Positions 47,574-56,107 of a DNA stretch of 64,000 nt are shown piece after piece (positions within the stretch are counted from its first letter, which is position 1; each line of letters starts with the position of its first letter). The stretch is taken from NCBI GenBank assembly GCA_022072505.1, contig JAJVHU010000031.1:17974-81973 (forward strand), written 5' to 3'. The position numbers and the translations under genes are program-made. The notes under the pieces were generated by a model that was not told where the DNA came from, did no database searches, and saw nothing but the letters and a program-made list of their open reading frames with translations. The stretch comes from Phycisphaerae bacterium. Its GTDB lineage: Bacteria > Planctomycetota > Phycisphaerae > UBA1845.

Positions 47574-47749
47574 GCCGATTGCCCCTTCTTCACTCTCGCG
47601 CTCTTCCAGGCCGTCGTCGCTTCCACCCGCCGCGGCACCTCGCGCCTATCCGAAAGGGGGACAGGTCGCGGCCGACCGGATGAGGCGCGGGATCCTATCC
47701 CGAGCCTGCTTCCGGTCGAACCGCGACCTGGTGTTGGGAATCTCAGATA

Positions 47750-48223
47750 TTACTTGATGGGCTTCGGCGGCGCCTTCGCGTCACACTTCTCGCCGCAGCA
47801 CTCGCCGAACAGCGACGCCCAGCTCTTCATCATCTTCGTGCCGGTCTCGGCGACCACGTCGAACCCGCTGCGCATCGTCCCGAAGGCGTCGCGCATCGTC
47901 TCCTGCGCCGTCACCGGCCAGTTCATGTCCTTGCCGCCCTGAGCCTTGTCGATCGTCCGCTTGAAGAAGTCCATGTTCGAGCGGACCTGCGCGTTCATCG
48001 CCCCGGCGAAAAGGTCGAAACTCTCGCGCATCACCGGCGCGAAGTTCCGGGTCATCCGCTCGTTGCTCGTCTTGAAGTCCTCAAAACGCGGATTGAACAC
48101 CGGCGTCATGCCCGCAAAGCGGGTCGTCGCGTCCCACATCCGCGTCGAAGCCTGAACCCCGGCTTCGACCGTCTGTCGCGCCTGGTCCATCATGTCCGTC
48201 ATAAAATCAGGTGCCTGAGTCAT
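47750..48223 (-). CDS. phaP: Phasin-like PHA granule protein
   Basis: 157 residues, mostly amphipathic helix with Met, Gln and Phe, the phasin pattern: MDQARQTVEAGVQASTRMWD, SNERMTRNFAPVMRESFDLF, MNAQVRSNMDFFKRTIDKAQ and a Cys/Lys tail. Phasins coat PHA granules. Start at 48223 (MTQAPDF), 10 bases after a gggag motif; ATG 48232 is directly on that motif. First gene of the PHA run, with its own promoter (48300-48328), divergent from phaR. Confidence 0.8.
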   Translation of the reverse strand: MTQAPDFMTDMMDQARQTVEAGVQASTRMWDATTRFAGMTPVFNPRFEDFKTSNERMTRNFAPVMRESFDLFAGAMNAQVRSNMDFFKRTIDKAQGGKDMNWPVTAQETMRDAFGTMRSGFDVVAETGTKMMKSWASLFGECCGEKCDAKAPPKPIK

Positions 48224-48299
48224 GTCTTGCATCTCCCTTGCCTGGGGTTTCCGTCCGCCCCCGCGACCTGCCCGGAGGCTCTTGTTCACTGCCGATAAA

Positions 48300-48328
48300 A
48301 GTCTACCACGTTTTTGCGTTCGCGTCAA
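48300..48328 (-). promoter_or_regulatory. candidate sigma-70 promoter of the phasin gene
   Basis: On the minus strand: -35 TTGACG (48323-48328), 17-bp spacer, -10 TAGACT (48300-48305). The start would fall about 70 bp upstream of the phasin ATG. Match to consensus is good (5/6 and 4/6), in an AT-rich patch of an otherwise GC-rich region. Confidence 0.5.
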
Positions 48329-48338
48329 GTCTTTTTTA

Positions 48339-48348
48339 TGCAATTGCA
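48339..48348. promoter_or_regulatory. candidate PhaR operator (TGCAATTGCA palindrome)
   Basis: A perfect 10-bp palindrome, TGCAATTGCA, in the divergent phaP-phaR intergenic region, overlapping the candidate -35 (TTGCAA, 48344-48349) of a plus-strand promoter whose -10 is TTATAT (48367-48372; 17-bp spacer). PhaR repressors in other bacteria bind TGC-GCA type sites, which is why this is proposed. Confidence 0.4.
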
Positions 48349-48481
48349 AAAAAAGAGGGTGTTTCTTTATATCTATATTATTTACAGTACGTTATAAAAC
48401 ATAACGCGCCGCCCCTTTGACACTTCACCCCCCTTGTCCTATCCTTTCTTTGGTGCGAAGCCACCAAAAAAGGGGGGTGTC

Positions 48482-49090
48482 ATGAGCGAGCCGAAGGCCC
48501 GCCAGATCATGCAGGTCAAGAAATACCCCAACCGGCGGTTCTACGACACGACGCAAAGCCGGCACGTCACGCTTCAGGAGCTTCATGAGGGGCTGCTGGA
48601 GGGCAAGACGCTCGAGGTGACCGACACCCGCACCGGGGAGGACATCACGAATGTCATCCTGATCCAGATTCTGCTGGAGAAGGATCCCCCGAAGCTGCAC
48701 CTCTTCCCGACGTGGATCCTTCACGCCCTGGTGCGCTCGAAACCGTCGGCGTTCCGCACCGCGATGGAAGGCTTCCTCGCTCCGCTGACGCATCCGATGG
48801 TGCAATCCCGTCGGCAACTCGATGACGTCATGAACCGGGCGATGTCCGGCGAGATGATCAACCCCCTTGAGTGGGCCCAGGCGATGATGCGCTCCTTCGC
48901 GCCGAGAACCCCTGACACCGTTCAGAACGGCCGGAGCGACGCGGACGCAACCGCGCCCGAACCCGCGCCGGACTCCACCGTCGAGGTGGAGGATCTGCGA
49001 CGCCAACTCGCCGAACTCGCCCGCCGCCTCGAGGCGATCCGCCCCGAATCCCCTTCAACACCACGCCCGCAACAGGGACGTGGCGAATGA
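48482..49090 (+). CDS. phaR: PHA synthesis repressor PhaR
   Basis: A regulator that binds both PHA granules and the phasin promoter. 202 residues: the DNA-binding domain IMQVKKYPNRRFYDTTQSRH then VTLQELHEGLLEGKTLEVTD (residues about 8-60), the PHB-accumulation region (NVILIQILLEKDPPKLHLFP), and a C-terminal coiled coil (VEVEDLRRQLAELARRLEAI). Start at ATG 48482 with a gggggg ribosome binding site. Divergent from phaP, so a single regulator site between them can control both. Confidence 0.93.
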   Translation: MSEPKARQIMQVKKYPNRRFYDTTQSRHVTLQELHEGLLEGKTLEVTDTRTGEDITNVILIQILLEKDPPKLHLFPTWILHALVRSKPSAFRTAMEGFLAPLTHPMVQSRRQLDDVMNRAMSGEMINPLEWAQAMMRSFAPRTPDTVQNGRSDADATAPEPAPDSTVEVEDLRRQLAELARRLEAIRPESPSTPRPQQGRGE

Positions 49091-49459
49091 AGACCGAAGA
49101 ACCGGCAGCGATCGCGGGCGTGCCGGACCCCTGAAAGGGGCGCGGAGGGTTGGCTGGAGGGGGAGGCGGCGCAGACGACGGAACCCCAGATGCGAGGAAG
49201 AAGAATCCCCAGCGTCGGGGGGGGCAGACTCAAGCGCCGTTTTAGAATCTTCGAAGAACCACGGGAAAAGAACGCTCTTGAGTCTCTATGCTGACTCTGG
49301 TGCGCGGCATCCTGATGATGAAGGCATTGAAGATGCGACGCATCGCGCCCTGACGCCCCGGAGAGGCATCGGTGTGTGCCCCGGAGAGGGGCATCCAAGA
49401 GGGGCGGGGCATCGGATCACGGAAGTTCCGGAGGGACGGTCAAGCGGCGGCGCGACGGG

Positions 49460-49712
49460 CCTGCGTCTTTACGAAGTCTCTTCCGTCCCTCCGGGACTTC
49501 GTTTCCGCCGCGCGGGCTTCCCAGCACTGGCGTGCTGGGCTGTTTTCCAGCGCCCCTGCCGGGGCTAAGACCGCCGGAGGATCTTCCGGGGCACAACACC
49601 TCCCGCCGCCCCCTCCCCGCAGGGTCGCGTCGCAGGGTCGCGTCGCAGGGTCGCGCCGGATTGTCAGTTCATGCGAATCCCACGTCCCGCAACCGGAGCC
49701 AGATGGAGACTC
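49460..49712 (-). repeat. composite dispersed repeat, copy 2
   Basis: Same modules as 37721-37895 in reverse complement: cttccgtccctccgggactt (about 49482), agcactggcgtgctgggctg (about 49523), gcgcccctgccggggctaag (about 49550) and, after an extra block, caaccggagccagatggaga (about 49688). The end module matches copy 1 in 22 of 25 positions. Confidence 0.8.
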
Positions 49713-49717
49713 AGGAG

Positions 49718-49760
49718 AACGCTTCCTGACGGGCGCGGCTCGGTTTTGAAACAGAGACCG
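49718..49760 (+). repeat. dispersed 'GGCGCGGCTCGGTTTTGAAAC' repeat, partial copy
   Basis: cgcttcctgacgggcgcggc followed by tcggttttgaaaca; nearly identical to the reverse complement of the left part of the complete element at 56107-56187. Diverged partial copies occur at 25003-25048 and 26524-26551. Confidence 0.85.
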
Positions 49761-49877
49761 GATGAGGACCGACATGTCGCCGGGTCGCCTGGCGGGTAGG
49801 ATGCATCGCAGGGATGGGCGCAATCCGGGGCTGTCCGGCGCGGGGGGATTGCAGCGGACCGGATGCGGGGACGCGGG

Positions 49878-50318
49878 ATGTTCGGGCGAGGCAAGGAAAA
49901 GTGGTATGCGGACGGGTTGCAGTTCTCCTGCACCCAGTGCGGCAATTGCTGCAGCGGACCTCCGGGGTATGTCTGGGTCACGAAGGAGGACATCCGCGCC
50001 ATCGCCGCGCACCTTGGACGGGAAACCGGAACCCTCGATCGCTCCGAGGTTCGCGGCGTGGGCGGTCGCTACAGCCTGACGGAGAAACCGGGAGGAGATT
50101 GCGTCTTCCTCGATCGGCGCGACGGCAAAGCGTATTGCTCAATTTATCCGGTCCGTCCGGTCCAGTGCCGGACGTGGCCTTTCTGGGACGAACTGCTCAA
50201 GTCGAGGCGGGCGTGGGACGACGCGGCGAAATCCTGCCCCGGCATGAATCGAGGTCCGCATTACGGGTTTGTCGCGATCGAGGAGATCCGCATTCGCAAC
50301 CGCCCCGGAAGTTCCTGA
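49878..50318 (+). CDS. YkgJ-family cysteine cluster protein
   Basis: 146 residues with the metal-binding signature of the family: CTQCGNCCSGPPGYVW (CxxCxxCC) near the N-terminus, then GDCVFLDRRDGKAYCSIYPV and RPVQCRTWPFW, giving about eight conserved cysteines. Members are thought to bind zinc or an iron-sulfur cluster; function unknown. Start ATG 49878 (MFGRGKEKW); ATG 49863 is also in frame. It follows the repeat region directly. Confidence 0.88.
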   Translation: MFGRGKEKWYADGLQFSCTQCGNCCSGPPGYVWVTKEDIRAIAAHLGRETGTLDRSEVRGVGGRYSLTEKPGGDCVFLDRRDGKAYCSIYPVRPVQCRTWPFWDELLKSRRAWDDAAKSCPGMNRGPHYGFVAIEEIRIRNRPGSS

Positions 50319-50514
50319 CCCGGGACAATGACCCAGCGCCCGCGCCGTGTATGCCTGATCCTGCGCTCTCTCCGATAAACAGACCCGCCACGCCGACCCG
50401 CCCGCCCCCGGCGACAGACTGAATTGAATAGTTGAGGCGAGGATACGACTGACCCCCCGAGCCGTCCGGCGGACGCACGCCGACTCCGGCGCGGGATCGT
50501 CCAAGGAGCCGGAG

Positions 50515-51882
50515 ATGACCGCGCTGCAACTGCCCGAACCGCCTGTCGCCGTCGCGCCGAAAACGCCGCCCGTCGCGGCGGAGTCTGAAACCGCATCGCC
50601 GCCGCGAGAGTCGTCAGAAGGACGATCGACGTTCACGCCGAAGGAGCCGCAATCGTTCAAGGAATGCGGACTGCCGGATTCGCTGGTCGAGTCGATCGTG
50701 TACAAACACCTGCTCGCCGTGGGAAACAACACCGGTCGCGGGATCGCGCGGGAGCTGGCGCTGCCCGGCAAGGATCTGGTCACGCTGCTGGCCGACCTGA
50801 AGAACCGTCAGCTCGTCGTGTACAAAGGCAGCGCCTCGATGGGCGACTTCGAGTACACGCTGACCGAGGCGGGGCGCGAGCGAGCGAAAAAATACCTCGA
50901 GGAATGCACGTACGTCGGCACGGCGCCGGTTCCGCTCAAGGACTACATCGACGCCGTCAAGGCGCAGACGATCGTGTCGGAGCACCCCACCGAGGAGAAC
51001 CTCCGCGAGGCCTTCTCCGACCTGCTGCTGTCCCCCGACATCCTCGACCGCCTCGGACCGGCGATCAACTCCGGACGCGGCATGTTCCTTTACGGCTACC
51101 CCGGCAACGGCAAGACCAGCATCGCCGAGCGGATCACGAAGTGCTTCGGCACGTCGATCTGGATCCCGCGGGCCCTGTTCGTCGAGGGCGAAATCGTGCA
51201 GCTCTTTGACCCCCAGGTGCATGAACCGGCCGGCGACGTCAAACCCTCGATCGTGAAGGGCGCCGCGGTCGACGCGCGCTGGATCCGCGTGCGCCGCCCG
51301 ACGATCGTGGTGGGCGGTGAGCTGACGATGGACAGCCTGGACATGCAGATGAACCCGGTGACCAAGATCAGCGAGCCGCCGATCCAGCTCAAGAGCAACT
51401 GCGGCACGCTGGTCATCGATGATTTCGGGCGGCAGCGCATGAACCCGACGGAACTCCTGAACCGCTGGATCGTCCCGCTGGAGAAGCGCTACGACTTCCT
51501 CGCGCTCGCCAACGGCAAGAAGATCCAGGTTCCCTTCGACCAGCTCATCATCTTCTCGACCAACCTTGAACCCAAGCAGCTCGTCGACGACGCCTTCCTG
51601 CGCCGCATCCCCTACAAGATCAACGTTCCGGACCCCACCGAGGCCGAGTACACCGCGCTCATGCGCATCATGACCGACAAGTTCGGCATCGCCTTCAACG
51701 AGGCGGCCCTGTCGCATCTCATCGAGACGCACTACCGCAAGTGCAACCGCTCGCTGCGCTGCTGCCACCCGCGCGACCTGCTCCAGCAGATCATCAACCG
51801 GGCGAAGTACCGCAAAGAACCGCCGGTCATGACCGTCGAGGCCTTCGACGCGGCGTGCTCGAACTACTTCACGCTGCTGTAG
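50515..51882 (+). CDS. AAA-type ATPase with N-terminal winged helix
   Basis: 455 residues. Low-complexity start, a winged-helix-like region (LPDSLVESIVYKHLLAVGNN, then LADLKNRQLVVYKGSASMGD), then a P-loop ATPase: Walker A GYPGNGKTS near 197, Walker B LVIDDFGR near 302, sensor IIFSTN near 345 and an arginine-finger-like FLRRIPYKI. Homologues are annotated as ATPases with chaperone activity associated with Flp pilus assembly; that link is a family label only, since no pilus gene is nearby. ATG start. Confidence 0.85.
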   Translation: MTALQLPEPPVAVAPKTPPVAAESETASPPRESSEGRSTFTPKEPQSFKECGLPDSLVESIVYKHLLAVGNNTGRGIARELALPGKDLVTLLADLKNRQLVVYKGSASMGDFEYTLTEAGRERAKKYLEECTYVGTAPVPLKDYIDAVKAQTIVSEHPTEENLREAFSDLLLSPDILDRLGPAINSGRGMFLYGYPGNGKTSIAERITKCFGTSIWIPRALFVEGEIVQLFDPQVHEPAGDVKPSIVKGAAVDARWIRVRRPTIVVGGELTMDSLDMQMNPVTKISEPPIQLKSNCGTLVIDDFGRQRMNPTELLNRWIVPLEKRYDFLALANGKKIQVPFDQLIIFSTNLEPKQLVDDAFLRRIPYKINVPDPTEAEYTALMRIMTDKFGIAFNEAALSHLIETHYRKCNRSLRCCHPRDLLQQIINRAKYRKEPPVMTVEAFDAACSNYFTLL

Positions 51883-51931
51883 CGCTCCGGCGTGCCGCCC
51901 GCCCGGCGCGGGCCGGTGGTCTGCCGCGAAC

Positions 51932-52618
51932 CTAGAAGATGCCTGAGGCGAAGCCGTCGTCGGCGTGCGCGGCGACGCTTTCCTGGCGTCGAGGCTCGGG
52001 TTTGTCCGGTCGGGCGTCCCGCTCGCGCGGGGGAGCGGCGTCTCGTTCGCGCGGGGGGGCGGCGTCCCGCTCCGGACCGCGGTCCGCGCGCGGCTCGCGG
52101 GGCTGCTCCCGAGGCTTCGGCGGGTTGTAAGGCGCGTCCAGTCCGGCGGTGAACGACGGTTCGGACATGCGGTCGTCCGCGATCTCGGCTTCCGGTTCGG
52201 CGGCGTCAACCGTCTCGCGCCCGCCGTCCGCCTCTTGCTCCGCGAGGTATTCCGCGAGTTCCTCCCGGTAGGCCTCGAGAATGACCTCCTGAATCATCTC
52301 GCGGCACTCCGTGTTGATCGGGTGGGCGATGTCGGTGTGCGACGCGGACCGCTCATGATGATTGTTGCGCGGCGCCGCGGGGTTCTGCTTGACGCCGCAG
52401 TCGGCGCAGAAATGCGAGCGGATCTCGTTTTTGTGACCGCACTGGTGACATCGTGAAGTCTTCTTGCGCGAGGGCATTGCCACGAACAACCCGGTCTGCC
52501 CTTCCACGACTTTGATGTCCCGCACGACGAAGCAGTCGTCGATCGTCATCGTGCAGACGGCCTTGAGCCGGTCCTCTGATCGTTCGACGATGCGCACCCC
52601 GACCTCGGTGATTTCCAT
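51932..52618 (-). CDS. spoVG: SpoVG-family protein with inserted zinc ribbon
   Basis: 228 residues. SpoVG fold in two pieces: MEITEVGVRIVERSEDRLKA, CTMTIDDCFVVRDIKVVEGQ and GLFVAMPSRK, then DIAHPINTECREMIQEVILE. Between AMPS and DIAHPIN, where SpoVG has a short loop, lies CHQCGHKNEIRSHFCADCG, a zinc ribbon of about 19 residues in an insertion of about 35. The C-terminus is Arg/Asp/Pro-rich and repetitive (APPRERDAAPPRERD). SpoVG in other bacteria binds nucleic acid and affects septation. 17 bp after ispE on the same strand, a common neighbour. Confidence 0.9.
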   Translation of the reverse strand: MEITEVGVRIVERSEDRLKAVCTMTIDDCFVVRDIKVVEGQTGLFVAMPSRKKTSRCHQCGHKNEIRSHFCADCGVKQNPAAPRNNHHERSASHTDIAHPINTECREMIQEVILEAYREELAEYLAEQEADGGRETVDAAEPEAEIADDRMSEPSFTAGLDAPYNPPKPREQPREPRADRGPERDAAPPRERDAAPPRERDARPDKPEPRRQESVAAHADDGFASGIF

Positions 52619-52635
52619 GCCGCTGCTCCTGGAAG

Positions 52636-53553
52636 CTATCCTCGCTCTTCAACCACCGGAGCGGAGGTCAAACCGCCGACCACCTCCGCCCGCAGCCCCA
52701 GCTTAGCGGCGTGAATGCGCTCTGCCAACCGTTTCGCGTCGGCTTCGTCGTCCAGCGGCGCAAACCACGTGGACCCCGCCCCGGTGAGGTGAAGCGTCCG
52801 TCCGAGCAGGCGCGCCGCCTGTTCCTTGAGCGCCTTCAGTCTCGGGTGGAGCAGGTACACCGACTCCTCCAGGTCGTTGTGGAGGCAGACGGAAAGCTCC
52901 GCAGCCGAGGTCGCTTGCAAGGCTTCCTCCGTCCGATCCTGCGGAGGTCGACGGCAGACGCGGCGGCGGAAGACGCCGTAAACGTCGGCGGTCGGAACGT
53001 GATCGTCCGCGTGAATCAGCAGGAAAAAGCCCCTCCACGCCAGGCGCACCGCCCGAACCTGCTCGCCGCGCCCGGTGATGACGGCGCTGGGAAGCTTCAG
53101 GAAAAGCGGCACATCGGACCCGATCCGCGCGCCTGCTGCGGTCAGAAGATCATCCGAGAGAGGAAGCCCCCACGCCGTCCGGGCGAGCCTCAGAGCGGCT
53201 GCCGCGTCGCTGCTCCCGCCGCCGAGCCCCGCTCCGATCGGTATTCGCTTGAATAAACCGACCGACAGGCCGAGGCGACACCCGGAGATTTCCCGCAGCG
53301 CCTCGACGGCGCGAACGACGAGGTTGTCCGGTCCGGAAAGGGCCGGAACATCGCAGGCGACCGACATCGCGCCCCCGGCGTCCGCCCGCGCGATCACCTC
53401 GTCGCACAAGTCGACGCCGCACACCAGCGATCGAAGATCGTGAAAGCCGTCCGGCCGGCGGCCGACGACGTGAAGCGTCAGGTTCAGCTTCGCCGGCGCC
53501 CGCAGTGAAAATTCGCGCGTCGTCGGACCGGCCTGGCGTTGCTCGTTCGTCAT
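52636..53553 (-). CDS. ispE: 4-diphosphocytidyl-2-C-methyl-D-erythritol kinase
   Basis: ATP-dependent kinase of the non-mevalonate isoprenoid pathway. 305 residues. GHMP motifs: APAKLNLTLHVVGRRPDGFH at the start, the ATP loop PIGAGLGGGSSDAAAALRLA, and GSDVPLFLKLPSAVITGRGE. The C-terminal LTGAGSTWFAPLDDEADA also fits, with a Ser-Thr in the usual GSGS turn. ATG start. Upstream of spoVG, downstream of hslU in the same direction. Confidence 0.94.
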   Translation of the reverse strand: MTNEQRQAGPTTREFSLRAPAKLNLTLHVVGRRPDGFHDLRSLVCGVDLCDEVIARADAGGAMSVACDVPALSGPDNLVVRAVEALREISGCRLGLSVGLFKRIPIGAGLGGGSSDAAAALRLARTAWGLPLSDDLLTAAGARIGSDVPLFLKLPSAVITGRGEQVRAVRLAWRGFFLLIHADDHVPTADVYGVFRRRVCRRPPQDRTEEALQATSAAELSVCLHNDLEESVYLLHPRLKALKEQAARLLGRTLHLTGAGSTWFAPLDDEADAKRLAERIHAAKLGLRAEVVGGLTSAPVVEERG

Positions 53554-53585
53554 GCGCCCCCGCGCCTCGCGGTCCGCTGCGCGGA

Positions 53586-54932
53586 TCAGAGGATGAACCG
53601 CTTCAGCCCCTCGTCTTTCGCCAACTCCGACAGCCGCTCGCGCACGTAATCGAGATCGATCCGAACCGTCGCCCCCCCGCGCTGAGGCGCGTCGAAGCTC
53701 AGATCCTCCATCAATCGCTCCATCACGGTCGTCAGCCGGCGTGCGCCGATGTTCTCGAGCGACTGATTGACCCGGAAAGCGATCGACGCGATCTCCTTCA
53801 GCGCCTCGGGCGCGAATTCGACGCGCACCGCCTCGGTGCTCAGCAGGGCGACCTGCTGCTTCGTCAGCGCGTTCTCCGGTTCCGTGAGGATGCGCAGGAA
53901 GTCGGCCTCGGTCAGGTCGGACAGCTCGACGCGGATCGGCAGGCGCCCCTGCAACTCGGGCATCAGGTCGCTCGGTTTCGACTGGCTGAACGCGCCGGCG
54001 GCGATGAACAACACGTGGTGCGTGTTCACCGGTCCGTGCCGCGTCGCCACCGTCCCGCCCTCGATGATCGGCAGCAGATCCCGCTGCACGCCCTGGCGGG
54101 AGACGTCCGGTCCGTGCGCGGCGCCCACCGACGCCAGTTTGTCAATCTCGTCGATGAAGACGATGCCGGACTCCTCCGTCCGACGGATCGCCATCTCGGT
54201 CACCTTCTCCCGGTCGATCAGCTTGTCGCAGTGCTCATCAAAGAGGATGCGCCGCGCCTCGCGGATCGGCAGGCGCTTCCGCTTCGGCTGGGCGGGCATC
54301 AGGCGTTCGAGGAAGTTCTGCACCTCCGGATCCACCTGGTCCATCCCGCCGAAGGTGGCGAACATCCCGACGGGCTGCACGCGGGATTCGGTCGCCAGCT
54401 CGACCGGGCGCTCCTCCAGTTCGCCGGATTTAAGCTGGGTCCGAAGCTTCTCCCGGTTGCGATGTCGGCGCTGCGCGGCGTCGCTCGAGGCGTCGTCCGG
54501 GGCGCGATCGGCTTCGGCGGGCGGCATCAGAAGGTCGAGCAGGCTCTCCTCCGTCAGGCGATCGGCCTCGATGCGGACCACCTCGGTCTGCTCGGTGCGC
54601 ACCATCCGGATCGCCAGTTCGAGCAGGTCGCGGATCATCGCGTCCACGTCGCGTCCGTGATAGCCGACTTCGGTGTACTTGGTCGCCTCGACCTTGATGA
54701 ACGGCGCGTTCACCAGATGCGCAAGGCGGCGGGCGATCTCGGTCTTGCCCACGCCGGTCGGTCCGATCATCAGGATGTTGCTCGGGCAGATCTCCTCGCG
54801 CATCGCCTCCGGGAGCTGCATGCGCCGCCAGCGGTTGCGGACGGCGATGGCGACGGCGCGCTTCGCGGCGGGTTGTCCGACGATGTGACGGTCCAGAGCG
54901 GCGACGATTTCGGTCGGTGTCAGTGTCTGCAT
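53586..54932 (-). CDS. hslU: ATP-dependent protease ATPase subunit HslU
   Basis: Unfoldase ring of the HslVU protease. 448 residues. IVGQPAAKRAVAIAVRNRWR, Walker A in MIGPTGVGKTEIARRLA, KVEATKYTEVGYHGRDVDAM (pore loop GYHG, GYVG in most), Walker B in SGIVFIDEIDKLA and sensor region PELQGRLPIRVELSDL; the I-domain lies at about 110-250. The C-terminus ends EGLKRFIL, like other HslU tails that dock in HslV. 28 bp downstream of hslV. Confidence 0.96.
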   Translation of the reverse strand: MQTLTPTEIVAALDRHIVGQPAAKRAVAIAVRNRWRRMQLPEAMREEICPSNILMIGPTGVGKTEIARRLAHLVNAPFIKVEATKYTEVGYHGRDVDAMIRDLLELAIRMVRTEQTEVVRIEADRLTEESLLDLLMPPAEADRAPDDASSDAAQRRHRNREKLRTQLKSGELEERPVELATESRVQPVGMFATFGGMDQVDPEVQNFLERLMPAQPKRKRLPIREARRILFDEHCDKLIDREKVTEMAIRRTEESGIVFIDEIDKLASVGAAHGPDVSRQGVQRDLLPIIEGGTVATRHGPVNTHHVLFIAAGAFSQSKPSDLMPELQGRLPIRVELSDLTEADFLRILTEPENALTKQQVALLSTEAVRVEFAPEALKEIASIAFRVNQSLENIGARRLTTVMERLMEDLSFDAPQRGGATVRIDLDYVRERLSELAKDEGLKRFIL

Positions 54933-54960
54933 GAGAGAGGTCCGGCGCGGCGATCCGCCG

Positions 54961-55527
54961 TTATGCGAGGGCCTCGACGGTGATTTTGTGATTCGTGTAC
55001 ACGCAAAGGTCCGCGGCGATATTCAGCGCGCTCTCGACGATCCCCACGGGCGGCATCTCGGTGTGCCGCAACAGCGCCCGCGCCGCCCCCGTCGCGATCG
55101 CCCCGCCCGACCCGATCCCCAGCACGCCGTCGTCCGGTTCGATCACGTCCCCGGACCCGCTGATCATCAAGGTCGCTTCAAGGCTGCAAGCGACGATCAT
55201 CGACTCCAGCCGCCGCAGGACGCGGTCGGTCCGCCAGTCCCGGGCCAACTCGACCGCCGCCCGGCGCAGGTTCCCCTTGAAATGCTCCAGTTTCGTATCC
55301 AGCCGCTCCAGCAGGGCGAAAGCGTCGGCGGCGCCCCCGGCGAACCCCGCGATGACGTTTCCGTCGGCGAGGCGGTGAATCTTGTTGGCGTTGTGCTTTA
55401 CGGCGTTCGGACCGAGCGAGACCTGCCCGTCGCCGCCGATCGCCACCGCCGTCCCTCGGCGGACCGAGAGGATCGTCGTCGACCGGAGGATCGCCGCACC
55501 GTCATGATGTGCCCGCATTCTTTGCAT
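54961..55527 (-). CDS. hslV: ATP-dependent protease peptidase subunit HslV
   Basis: Threonine peptidase of the proteasome superfamily. 188 residues. A propeptide of about 16 residues precedes the mature TTILSVRRGTAVAIGGDGQV, so the catalytic N-terminal Thr is present; NANKIHRLADGNVIAGFAGG and DDGVLGIGSGGAIATGAARA follow. E. coli HslV starts with MTTI, so the propeptide is longer than usual. The start at 55527 (MQRMRAHHDG) is the most upstream family-compatible ATG; the longer open frame is rejected. Confidence 0.95.
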   Translation of the reverse strand: MQRMRAHHDGAAILRSTTILSVRRGTAVAIGGDGQVSLGPNAVKHNANKIHRLADGNVIAGFAGGAADAFALLERLDTKLEHFKGNLRRAAVELARDWRTDRVLRRLESMIVACSLEATLMISGSGDVIEPDDGVLGIGSGGAIATGAARALLRHTEMPPVGIVESALNIAADLCVYTNHKITVEALA

Positions 55528-55597
55528 CCCGGACCCCGGCGGATCGTACAATGAGGGGATCGGTCGTCGTTCGACCGGGTTCCCGCATTGTGCGCGC

Positions 55598-56107
55598 ATG
55601 AACGTGATTGTCCAACCGGGAAGCCGAGAGGGATCAAAGCGCCGCGCCTCATCGGTTCGAGGCGCCCTCAGCGGCGTTTTCTTCACGGCCCTTGCCCTGT
55701 GCGGGTGCTCCTCCCCGGCGACGGCGCCGCCGACCCGAACTGCTCCAGCCGCGTCGGGCGACGTCTCGACGCCGCCTCCGCCCCCGCCCTCTCCGCCGGT
55801 CCAGGAGACGCTCAGAATCCCGGTTCCGGACCCCGCTGAAGCCGAGCGGTGGCTGCACGTGGTGCGCGTCCGTGACGGCGCCGCCGGGGGCTGGGCGACG
55901 GCCGAGTTCGACCCCGTGCGCAACAAACTGACGATCCAGACCCAGGGGGTGCGGATTTTCCGGATCGACAAGGATCGGATCGGCATCGACTGGAGCCGTC
56001 CCGTCGTGCTGCGGATCGACGGCTACAACAGCCAGCTCCTTCCCCGCGACTCGGCGACGCTCACGTTTACTGTCACGCCGACGGGAGACTGGACGTTGAA
56101 CGACTAA
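55598..56107 (+). CDS. small lipoprotein, hypothetical
   Basis: 169 residues. A basic leader, a hydrophobic segment GALSGVFFTALALCGC with a probable lipobox (LCGC), a Pro/Thr-rich linker (PPPPPPSPP) and a C-terminal about 100-residue domain (EAERWLHVVRVRDGAAGGWA, DKDRIGIDWSRPVVLRIDGY) that looks beta-rich. No family recognised. Divergent from hslV. The stop codon directly abuts the palindromic element at 56107. Confidence 0.7.
   Translation: MNVIVQPGSREGSKRRASSVRGALSGVFFTALALCGCSSPATAPPTRTAPAASGDVSTPPPPPPSPPVQETLRIPVPDPAEAERWLHVVRVRDGAAGGWATAEFDPVRNKLTIQTQGVRIFRIDKDRIGIDWSRPVVLRIDGYNSQLLPRDSATLTFTVTPTGDWTLND

Larger units (their letters stand above)
49091..49877. other. 787-bp repeat-rich intergenic region
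   Basis: No protein-coding gene is supported. It holds a diverged end-module (about 49276-49300), two ccccggagaggggcatc-type direct repeats (49356-49395), the second copy of the composite repeat (49460-49712), three tandem cagggtcgcgtcg units (49619-49656), and the GGCGCGGCTCGGTTTTGAAAC repeat (49718-49760). Confidence 0.8.

Noticed and set aside
49376-49729. Plus-strand frame of 117 codons in the repeat-rich gap
   Set aside because: Made of the composite repeat and tandem units.
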